Positions 29,348 through 36,384 of a stretch of DNA of 64,000 bases are shown in pieces. The stretch is from Pseudomonas soli. Its GTDB lineage: Bacteria > Pseudomonadota > Gammaproteobacteria > Pseudomonadales > Pseudomonadaceae. The stretch spans positions 248,001 to 312,000 of the forward strand of contig NZ_FOEQ01000002.1 of assembly GCF_900110655.1 (NCBI RefSeq), written 5' to 3'. Under the pieces are notes generated by a model that had not been told where the DNA came from, did not search any database, and was given only the letters and a program-made list of their open reading frames with translations. Each line of letters begins with the position of its first letter. Position 1 is the stretch's first letter. A program made the translations under genes and the position numbers.

Positions 29348-31732
29348 ATGCAAGGCGCACCCCTGAGGCTGCTGCTGGTCGAAGACAGCTCGATGGACGC
29401 CGAACTCACGGTGCTTTGCCTGGAGCGCAGCGGGCTGCAGGTCCAGTCGCGTCTGGTGTACGACCATGTCGGCGTGGAACATGCCCTGCGCGAAGGCAGC
29501 TACGACTTGATCCTGTGCGACTGCGTGCTCCCGGGGTCATCGGGCACCGACGTACTGGCCATCGCCCAGCGCCTGTCCCCCGACCTGCCGTTCATCTTCC
29601 TCTCCGGCATCTATGGCGAAGAACACGCGGTCGAGATGATCCGCCTGGGCGCCACCGACTATGTGCTGAAGAAGAACCTGCCCCTGCTGCCCAAGGCAGT
29701 GCGCCGTGCCTTGACAGAAGTGCATGAGCGCCAGCGCCGGCGCCGCGCCGAGGAGGCACTGGCCGACGTCGAAGCCCGCGCACGCATCGCCATCGACGCG
29801 GCGGGCATGGGCACCTGGGAGTTTCGCCCCCAGGATGGACTGCTACTGTGGGATGACCGTTGCAAAACCTTGTTCGGCCTGCCCACCGATACGCAGATGA
29901 GCCTCGAGGTATTCTACGAGGGTATTCTTCCCGAAGACGTGCCTCAGGTACGCGAGGCCGTGGAGCAAGCCATGCGCCCGGACAGCGACGGGTTGTACCG
30001 CGTCGAGTTCCGTATCGCCCAACCCAATGGCCTGGAACCGCGCTGGTTGCTTTCCAGCGGTCAGACCCAGTTCGTCGATGAGCGCTGCGTGCGCTTTTCC
30101 GGCGTACTGCAGGACATCCACCAGCAACGTCAGGCCACCCGCGCCCTGGAACAGCTCAACGAGATGCTGGGCGAACGGGTCGAGCGGCGTACCCGTGAGC
30201 GCGATCGTGCCTGGGAACTGTCCCAGGACCTGCTGGCAGTGCTGAACCACGACCTTACCCCCGTCACTCTGAACCCGGCGTGGGAAGCCAGCCTGGGTTT
30301 CACCCGGGAGCGCCTGGGCCAGACGTCGTTGCTGCATCTGGTCCCCGAGTCCGATCAGCCTGCCCTGCTCGGCGAACTGGCGGCCTTGTCGTCGGGCAAT
30401 ACCAGCGCCCGCTTCGTCGGGCGCATCCTGCACGCCAATGGCCACCCTCGCTGGCTTTCCTGGGTGGTGGTTCCCGACGACAGGCTGCTGTACGTGGTCG
30501 CACGCGATATCACCAGCGAGCGCGAGGCGACGCTCGAACTGGCCAAGGCCAACGAATCCCTGCGCCAACAGATTGCCGAACGTGAACGTATAGAAGCGAC
30601 GTTGCAGCAGATGCAGCGCCTCGAGGCGGTCGGCCAGCTCACCGCGGGTGTCGCGCACGACTTCAACAACCTGCTGACGGTCATCCTCACCGGCGCCAGC
30701 TTCCTCCAGCGGGACCTGGAAAAAGGCTCGCTGGACAAGGCCAGCACGCGCTTGCAGCATATCCGCGAAGCGGGCGAGCGTGGCGCGAAGCTGACCGCGC
30801 AATTGCTGGCATTCTCTCGCAAGCAGCGGCTGGAGCCGGTAGCGGTCAATCTGAACCGCACCCTGTCCGGGCTGGAAGAGCTACTGCGACGCACCCTGGG
30901 CGGCAATATCTCGGTGCGGTTGGACCTCGATCCCCTCCTGTGGCAAGCCCTGACTGACCTGACCCAGACCGAAATGATCATCCTCAACCTGGCCATCAAT
31001 GCGCGAGACGCAATGCCCGATGGCGGCCAACTGACGCTGGCCACGCGCAACGACAGGGTCAGCAATCGCCCACTGCGCCCCGAGGACCCGGAACCGGGCG
31101 AATACGTGGTGCTGTCGATCCGCGATACCGGCTGCGGCATGAGTGAGGAGGTACTGGCCAAGGTCTTCGAGCCATTCTTCACCACCAAGGACATCGGCAA
31201 AGGTTCAGGCCTGGGCTTGGCCCAGGTGTTCGGGTTCGCCAAGCAGTCTGGCGGCGGCGTGCGCATCGATACCGCTCCGAGTCGCGGCACCCAGGTCAGT
31301 GTCTACCTGCCTGCGGTGCATCAAGCAGAGACGCTGACAACCCATGAACAGAGCGCGCCGCCTGTGTTCACGCAACCGGGCGGTGTGCGCAGCGTACTGC
31401 TGGTGGATGACGACCACCTGGTACGTGAAATGATGAGTGACGTCCTGCTTCGTCAGGGCTATCAGGTGCGCCAGGCGCAGAACAGCGAACAGGCGCTGGC
31501 ATTGCTCGACGATCAGGTTGAGCTACTGCTCACCGATTTCGCCATGCCGGAATTCAATGGCGCGCAACTGGCGCATGCGGCGCGCCAGCGCTTCCCTGGC
31601 CTGCCCGTGGTAATTCTGACCGGTTATGCCGAGTTGCAGGGGCTGGAACTGCCCGGCAGCCTGGTCATTCAGAAACCGGTGAGCGAACAGGTATTGGCCC
31701 AGGCACTGGCCGATCTGCTGGAAAAGAGGTAG
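29348..31732 (+). CDS. hybrid sensor histidine kinase with two receiver domains
   Basis: About 794 residues. N-terminal receiver (Asp58 in LILCDCVLPG), a coiled linker, two PAS-like domains (about 140-270 and 285-415), HisKA with His437 in 'TAGVAHDFNNLLTVIL', HATPase ('DTGCGMSEEVLAKVFEPFFTTK', 'GSGLGLAQVFGF') and a C-terminal receiver (Asp730 in LLLTDFAMPEF). The receiver-first layout means it can be driven by a phosphoryl donor such as the upstream phytochrome. No transmembrane segment, so cytoplasmic. Start uncertain: ATG 29348, or TTG 29333 overlapping the previous stop. Confidence 0.88.
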   Translation: MQGAPLRLLLVEDSSMDAELTVLCLERSGLQVQSRLVYDHVGVEHALREGSYDLILCDCVLPGSSGTDVLAIAQRLSPDLPFIFLSGIYGEEHAVEMIRLGATDYVLKKNLPLLPKAVRRALTEVHERQRRRRAEEALADVEARARIAIDAAGMGTWEFRPQDGLLLWDDRCKTLFGLPTDTQMSLEVFYEGILPEDVPQVREAVEQAMRPDSDGLYRVEFRIAQPNGLEPRWLLSSGQTQFVDERCVRFSGVLQDIHQQRQATRALEQLNEMLGERVERRTRERDRAWELSQDLLAVLNHDLTPVTLNPAWEASLGFTRERLGQTSLLHLVPESDQPALLGELAALSSGNTSARFVGRILHANGHPRWLSWVVVPDDRLLYVVARDITSEREATLELAKANESLRQQIAERERIEATLQQMQRLEAVGQLTAGVAHDFNNLLTVILTGASFLQRDLEKGSLDKASTRLQHIREAGERGAKLTAQLLAFSRKQRLEPVAVNLNRTLSGLEELLRRTLGGNISVRLDLDPLLWQALTDLTQTEMIILNLAINARDAMPDGGQLTLATRNDRVSNRPLRPEDPEPGEYVVLSIRDTGCGMSEEVLAKVFEPFFTTKDIGKGSGLGLAQVFGFAKQSGGGVRIDTAPSRGTQVSVYLPAVHQAETLTTHEQSAPPVFTQPGGVRSVLLVDDDHLVREMMSDVLLRQGYQVRQAQNSEQALALLDDQVELLLTDFAMPEFNGAQLAHAARQRFPGLPVVILTGYAELQGLELPGSLVIQKPVSEQVLAQALADLLEKR

Positions 31733-31741
31733 GCAGAAACG

Positions 31742-31764
31742 AAAAAATCGCCGAAAGGCGATTT
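31742..31764 (-). terminator. terminator for tRNA-Gln, between convergent units
   Basis: An 8-bp stem AAATCGCC / GGCGATTT with a tetraloop. Read on the minus strand it is followed by a T-run (TTTTTTC), as expected for a Rho-independent terminator of the tRNA transcript. It sits 10 bases after the hybrid kinase stop and could also stop that transcript. Confidence 0.8.
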
Positions 31765-31785
31765 GGGGGATAAATAGCTTGGTGA

Positions 31786-31860
31786 TGGCAGGGGCGGCTG
31801 GATTCGAACCAACGCATGGCAGGATCAAAACCTGCTGCCTTACCGCTTGGCGACGCCCCT
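31786..31860 (-). tRNA. tRNA-Gln (anticodon TTG)
   Basis: Read on the minus strand, the 75 bases start AGGGGCGTCGCCAAGCGG and end with encoded GCCA. The acceptor stem AGGGGCG / CGCCCCT pairs fully. The D arm GCC..GGC, the anticodon stem GCAGG / CCTGC enclosing TTTTGAT (anticodon TTG), and the T arm with GGTTCGAATCC are all present. Like other bacterial tRNA-Gln it closely matches the E. coli sequence in the D arm. No integrase or attachment-site duplication is seen nearby. Confidence 0.95.
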
Positions 31861-32010
31861 ATATCGGCTGTGGCAAGTGACTGGCACTGCCTGGCTGACA
31901 ATCCCTGGCAACTCCGTGTGTCGTCGCTCTGGAATGGCCGGCACTTTAACAAGCTTTTTCCCAAGTGCAAAGCTTTTTTTTAAAAAAAACGCAGAAAAAC
32001 AGCAAGTTAG

Positions 32011-32163
32011 TCAGTCACCCAGCTGTTCGCGCGCTTCCACGGAGGGGGCTTGGGACCGCCCGCCCAGGTCCTCCCCGGGTACTGCAGTGGCCTCGCGAAT
32101 ACGGATACACAACCACTCGTCGTAATTGCGCCGCTTCGCCTCAACACAATCGCGTTCCGCCAT
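32011..32163 (-). CDS. small hypothetical protein (50 residues)
   Basis: A 50-codon frame beginning MAERDCVEAKRRNYDEW and ending REQLGD, with G/C-rich third positions like neighbouring genes. Charged, no membrane segment or signal peptide, two Cys. It diverges from the YdcH-like gene and lies upstream of the tRNA-Gln gene on the same strand. The Shine-Dalgarno match is weak (TTGGA directly before ATG), so expression is unproven. No family recognised. Confidence 0.4.
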   Translation of the reverse strand: MAERDCVEAKRRNYDEWLCIRIREATAVPGEDLGGRSQAPSVEAREQLGD

Positions 32164-32206
32164 TCCAATCAGATAGATCCCACCGGCGCATTACAAGGAG
32201 GACGCC

Positions 32207-32449
32207 ATGCCCGTTTCCCATGACCTCTACCAGGACCTGCACTACCCGCGCGAAATCGTCCAGCAGCGGCGGCAGCACGACCTAAAACTCGACCGCCTGC
32301 TGGACGAATACATGGACATCGACAACCAGGTGCTGGCAGCCGAGTCGATCTCGGCAGGCAACTTTGTGGACGAAGACCTGCGTCACCTCAAGGAACGCCG
32401 CCTGGCGGTGAAGTACCTGATCGAGCGGCAACTCGAGCAAACGTCCTGA
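32207..32449 (+). CDS. YdcH/DUF465-like small protein
   Basis: An 80-residue charged, mostly helical protein. 'KLDRLLDEYMDIDNQVLAAES' and 'DEDLRHLKERRLAVKYLIERQL' form the two-helix hairpin typical of the YdcH (DUF465) family, small cytosolic proteins of unknown function. AAGGAGG sits 6 bases before ATG. A stretch of about 100 bases separates it from zapE. Confidence 0.75.
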   Translation: MPVSHDLYQDLHYPREIVQQRRQHDLKLDRLLDEYMDIDNQVLAAESISAGNFVDEDLRHLKERRLAVKYLIERQLEQTS

Positions 32450-32555
32450 CCTATCGCCTTTCGCGATCGGTGCCCGACACATTCTCGATTGGTCAAAATG
32501 CCTGGCATCGCGCAAGCTGCGCCCTGCCCCAGACTCGGCCCGAGGAGCCTGCCAA

Positions 32556-33629
32556 TTGCCTACCTGGATTCCCGCGCCCTTGCGCCAGATTCGCCAGCGC
32601 CTGCGCTGTGCCCCAGCCAAGGCCCCCACCTTGTTGACCCACTTCCAGAACATGGCCACCGCGCGTGGCTATGCCCTGAGCGACGGGCAGCTTCAGGTGA
32701 TCGAGGCAATGGCCGGTCTGTTGGGCAGCCTCGACGCAGGCCCGCCGCGCAGCCTGTACCTGCACGGTGCAGTCGGCCGCGGCAAGAGCTGGCTGCTCGA
32801 TGGCTTCTTTCAGGCAGTGCCGACGGCGGCCAAGCGCCGCCTGCACTTTCACGATTTCTTCGCCCGCCTGCATCAGGGCACGCACCATCACCGGGCCCAG
32901 GCCGATGCCCTGGGGGCCACTCTCGACGCACTGCTGGGCCACTGCCAGGTCCTGTGTTTCGATGAGTTCCATGTCCATGACATCGGCGACGCCATGCTGC
33001 TCACCCGGCTGTTCGATGCGCTGTTCGCCCGACGCGTGGTCTTGCTGCTCACCTCCAACTATGCCCCTGAAGGGCTACTGCCCAACCCGCTGTACCACGC
33101 GCGCTTCTTGCCGGTGATCCGCCTGATCAACCGCCATATGCAGGTGCTGGAGGTAGCTGGGGATACCGACTTTCGCAGCCTGCCGGCCAATCGCGAACAC
33201 CAGCGCTTTACCCAGGGGCACTATGTCTGGCCGGGCGATGCGCGGCAACGTACGGCGCTGCGGGTGCCCACACCGCAGAGGGTGCGGCTGGAGATCAACC
33301 AACGGCCCCTGCGGGCGCTGGCCAGCGAGGGGCGTCAAGTGATGTTCAGCTTTGACGATCTGTGCGAACAACCGACCGCAGTGATTGATTATCTGGCCCT
33401 GGCCGAGCGTTATGATCGTTGGATCATCGACGGCCTGGATGACCTGGCCGCGTGCTCCCTGGCGGCCCAGCAGCGCTTCGTCAACCTGGTGGATGTGCTC
33501 TACGACCAGGACCGGGAGGTGCTGGTGATCGGCAAGCAGGCGCTGGACAAGAGCCTGGGCGGCGCCATCGCCGACCTGATGCGGACACGCAGCCGCCTGG
33601 GTCAGTTGCACCAGCAAGGGCCAGCCTGA
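32556..33629 (+). CDS. zapE: cell division protein ZapE (AFG1-like ATPase)
   Basis: A 357-residue P-loop ATPase of the AFG1/ZapE family. Walker A GAVGRGKSW near residues 70-78, Walker B 'VLCFDEFHVHDIGDAMLL', sensor 'LLLTSNYAPEGLLPNPLYHARFLPVI' and the C-terminal 'FDDLCEQPTAVIDYLALAERYDRWIIDGL'. ZapE acts on the FtsZ ring late in division in E. coli. The start is a TTG: GAGGAG lies 8 bases before it, and the protein then begins LPTWIPAPLRQ, so a non-ATG start is well supported. Convergent with the ABC transporter gene. Confidence 0.88.
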   Translation: MPTWIPAPLRQIRQRLRCAPAKAPTLLTHFQNMATARGYALSDGQLQVIEAMAGLLGSLDAGPPRSLYLHGAVGRGKSWLLDGFFQAVPTAAKRRLHFHDFFARLHQGTHHHRAQADALGATLDALLGHCQVLCFDEFHVHDIGDAMLLTRLFDALFARRVVLLLTSNYAPEGLLPNPLYHARFLPVIRLINRHMQVLEVAGDTDFRSLPANREHQRFTQGHYVWPGDARQRTALRVPTPQRVRLEINQRPLRALASEGRQVMFSFDDLCEQPTAVIDYLALAERYDRWIIDGLDDLAACSLAAQQRFVNLVDVLYDQDREVLVIGKQALDKSLGGAIADLMRTRSRLGQLHQQGPA

Positions 33630-33671
33630 GCGCTTCAACGGCGACGCTTGGCGGCGATGAGACCGCGCCCG

Positions 33672-35483
33672 CTAGGCCGGCACGGCCGGCTGTTGCTCCT
33701 CCAGCAACCAGCCCCCCTGCCCGTCCACCTCAAGACAATGGGAATGGAACCCCGCCAGGGTGCTGCGGTGCCCGACGCTGACCAGCAGCGTCGCCGGCAA
33801 CACCTCACGCAGCAGCGAATACAACGCATGCTCCAGCCCTTCGTCCATCGCCGAGGTTGACTCGTCGAGGAACACCACCTGCGGCCGGTTGAACAGCACC
33901 CGGGAGAAAGCCAGGCGCTGCTGTTCGCCCAGCGACAAGATGCGCGACCAGTCACGCGGCTCGTCCAGTCGCTCAGCCAGGTGAGCAAGATTCACCTGGC
34001 GCAAGGCCTGTTGCATGCGCGCATCATCCCCAGACTCGCCCGGCGCCGGATAGGCGATGGCGGTGCGCAGGTCCCCCAACGGCAGGTACGGACGTTGCGA
34101 GAGGAATAACGCCTGTGTCCCCAGAGGGCGCCTGACCTCACCGTCGGCATAGGGCCACAGGCCCGCCAGGGCGCGCAGCAAGGTGGTCTTGCCGCTGCCC
34201 GAAGGTCCCTTGATCAGCAGCGCCTGGCCGCTGTGCAGGTTCAGGTCGAGATCGGCGATCAGCGCGTGGCCGTCGGGCCGGCGCACCTGCAAACCATGAA
34301 TGCCCAGCGCGAGCGCTTGGTCCACCGTGGCCACGCGTGGCAAATCGCTGGCCTGCTGGTTGGCCTCGAGAAACCCGGTAAGGCGGTCGAGGGTGGCGCG
34401 ATACTGGGCGAAGGTGTCGTAGGACTCTCGGAAGAACGACAATGAATCCTGCACCTGGCCAAAGGCCTGGGCGGTCTGCATCACGTCGCCGAGCTTGATC
34501 GCGCCACTGAAAAAGCGCGGTGCCTGGAGGATGAACGGGAACACCACCGCCACCTGGCTGACGCCCAGGTTGAAACCGCTGAACTTGAGGTTCCGGAATA
34601 CCAGAGCCCAGGCATTGCCGATCAAGGCGAAGAAACGCCCGAGCAAGGTGCCGCGCTCCACCTGCGCGCCCTGGTAGAAGGCGATGTTCTCGGCGTTCTC
34701 GCGCAGGCGCATAAGTGCATAGCGGAAGTTGGCGGTGAGTTTTTCGTTGAGAAAATTCAGGCGGATCAGCGGCTGGCCGAGGCGAAAGGCGATCCAGGTA
34801 GCGATCAGCACATAGATGTAAACGGCAAACACCATCGCCCGGGGGATTTCGACGCCAGCCACTGCCAGTGGCGCCGACAGGCCCCACAGAATGCCGGTGA
34901 ATGCCACCAACGACACCACCGCGCTAACCGCCCCCAGCGCCAGCGCAACCGAACCTGTGACGAAGTTGTTCACATCCAGTTCAATACGCTGGTCGGGGTT
35001 GTCCACGGGCTCTGCGAGGAACTGCCCGCGGTAGTAGGCATCGCCGTGCATCCAGTCGGCGGTCAGGCGCTCGGTGAGCCAAACCCGCCAGCGAATGTTG
35101 AAGGCCTGGGTCACATAGAAGGTAAACAGCGAACGCAGTACATGGATGGTCGCCAGCACCGCGAACACCCCGAGCATGTACCAGAACGCAGTCTGGTCCA
35201 GGGCCTGCAAGGCACTGTAGAAACCGTTGTACCAGAACGAGAACAGCACGTTCAGCCGCACCGCGAACAACGTCAGCACCAGCAGCAGGGCGAAGGCCAG
35301 CAAGGGCCGCCAACTACGACGCAAACTGAAGTAGGGCCCGGCCAGTTGCCAGAACTGCGCGCCCCAGCGGGTATGGCGTACCGCCAGCAACGCAGTGGCG
35401 GTGAAACAGACAAGGGTGACCAACGAGGCGATCGCCAGCCAGCTCAGGCTTGCTTGCAAGGCCTGGTGCCAGTTCATGTCCAT
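33672..35483 (-). CDS. ABC transporter, fused permease-ATPase (SbmA/BacA-YddA type)
   Basis: A 603-residue fused ABC protein. About six membrane segments lie in residues 1-330, with the SbmA/BacA-like core 'RWRVWLTERLTADWMHGDAYYRGQFLAEPVDNPDQRI' region. The ATPase domain has Walker A GPSGSGKTT (about 425), signature LSLGEQQRLAF (about 512) and Walker B VVFLDESTSAMDE (about 534). It resembles E. coli YddA and the ABCD-like long-chain or peptide transporters. Substrate unknown. Monocistronic by position. Confidence 0.88.
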   Translation of the reverse strand: MDMNWHQALQASLSWLAIASLVTLVCFTATALLAVRHTRWGAQFWQLAGPYFSLRRSWRPLLAFALLLVLTLFAVRLNVLFSFWYNGFYSALQALDQTAFWYMLGVFAVLATIHVLRSLFTFYVTQAFNIRWRVWLTERLTADWMHGDAYYRGQFLAEPVDNPDQRIELDVNNFVTGSVALALGAVSAVVSLVAFTGILWGLSAPLAVAGVEIPRAMVFAVYIYVLIATWIAFRLGQPLIRLNFLNEKLTANFRYALMRLRENAENIAFYQGAQVERGTLLGRFFALIGNAWALVFRNLKFSGFNLGVSQVAVVFPFILQAPRFFSGAIKLGDVMQTAQAFGQVQDSLSFFRESYDTFAQYRATLDRLTGFLEANQQASDLPRVATVDQALALGIHGLQVRRPDGHALIADLDLNLHSGQALLIKGPSGSGKTTLLRALAGLWPYADGEVRRPLGTQALFLSQRPYLPLGDLRTAIAYPAPGESGDDARMQQALRQVNLAHLAERLDEPRDWSRILSLGEQQRLAFSRVLFNRPQVVFLDESTSAMDEGLEHALYSLLREVLPATLLVSVGHRSTLAGFHSHCLEVDGQGGWLLEEQQPAVPA

Positions 35484-35643
35484 GGAGGGCTTCCGTCAGG
35501 GTATTTTTGCGAGCGTAGCACCGGCTATTCGTTAACCCTGCGAACATGACGGACATTTCATCCAGGCCATGCGCTGCGCCGACATCTGTGCAGGACGTGT
35601 CCGGGCGCGGATAATCGCGGCACCTTCATCGCAGAGCCCCACC

Positions 35644-36099
35644 ATGCATATTCGCCTTGCTGGACTACAGGACCTGCCGGCACTGATCGCCATTGACACC
35701 GTTACCCGCCAAGACCCGCAGCGTGCCGAGCAGATCGCCGACTGGCTCGGGCAGTACCGTTGCCTGGTGGCAGAGATACAAGGCAAGGTGGCCGCCTATG
35801 CGGTGATGCACCGGCACTTCTTCGGCTGTGCGTTCATCGAGATGCTGATGGTTGGCGAAAACCATCGGCGCGCTGGGCTGGGAGCTGCGCTGCTGGCCTG
35901 CATACAAGCCGATTGCCGTGGGCAGAAGCTGTTCACCTCGACCAATCGCTCCAATGCGCCAATGCGCCGCTTGCTGGAGCGCCAGGGCTTCGTCGCAAGC
36001 GGTGTAGTCGAAAACCTCGACGAAGGGGATCCGGAGCAGATCTATTGCTGGAGATTGGATCAAGGCGAGCGCCCGCCGGCGGCCACAGGGCACCGCTGA
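35644..36099 (+). CDS. GNAT family N-acetyltransferase
   Basis: A 151-residue acetyl-CoA-dependent acetyltransferase. The fold is visible as 'IRLAGLQDLPALIAID' at the start, 'AYAVMHRHFFGCAFIEMLMVGENHRRAGLGAALLACIQ' with the pyrophosphate-binding (R/Q)xxGxG/A motif, and 'LFTSTNRSNAPMRRLLERQGFVASGVVENL' at the end. The start at 35644 gives a complete GNAT domain. Acceptor substrate not deducible. Confidence 0.85.
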   Translation: MHIRLAGLQDLPALIAIDTVTRQDPQRAEQIADWLGQYRCLVAEIQGKVAAYAVMHRHFFGCAFIEMLMVGENHRRAGLGAALLACIQADCRGQKLFTSTNRSNAPMRRLLERQGFVASGVVENLDEGDPEQIYCWRLDQGERPPAATGHR

Positions 36100-36105
36100 C
36101 GCGGC

Positions 36106-36134
36106 GCATCGCCGGCAAGCCGGCTACCACAACG
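36106..36134. repeat. REP-like element
   Basis: GCATCGCCGGCAAGCCGGCTACCAC matches the second common P. putida REP type (CGCCGGCAAGCCGGCT core, a palindrome). It is located between the convergent GNAT and fdsD genes, a usual REP position. Confidence 0.7.
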
Positions 36135-36180
36135 ACCGCATCAGCCTCAAGCCATGCGCCATCCTGCGAGAGCAGGCGAG

Positions 36181-36384
36181 CTACGCCAAAGCCTCCCGCA
36201 CCTTGGGGTCGAGCCCCTCGCCTGCATGGGCCTCGATCCACTCCAGCAACTGCCGGCGCATGGCCGGCGTCCAGAAGCTCTGCAGATGCTGCCTCACCCC
36301 CTGCACCGCCTTGGCATGATCCGGCTCACTGTCGAAGTAATGGCCGATCTGGTTGGCCATCTTCACCAGGTTGTCGCTGCTCAT
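36181..36384 (-). CDS. fdsD: formate dehydrogenase delta subunit
   Basis: A 67-residue protein 'NLVKMANQIGHYF...VQGVRQHLQSFWTPAMRRQLLEWI' of the FdsD family, the small last subunit of soluble NAD-dependent molybdenum formate dehydrogenases, needed for enzyme maturation or stability. It overlaps the fdsA stop by 4 bases (ATGA), consistent with coupled translation at the end of fdsGBAD. Confidence 0.92.
   Translation of the reverse strand: MSSDNLVKMANQIGHYFDSEPDHAKAVQGVRQHLQSFWTPAMRRQLLEWIEAHAGEGLDPKVREALA

Noticed and set aside
31786..31860. tRNA-Gln as an integration site for a mobile element
   Set aside because: No integrase, no direct repeat of the tRNA 3' end, and the neighbouring genes (zapE, ydcH-like) look like core genes.
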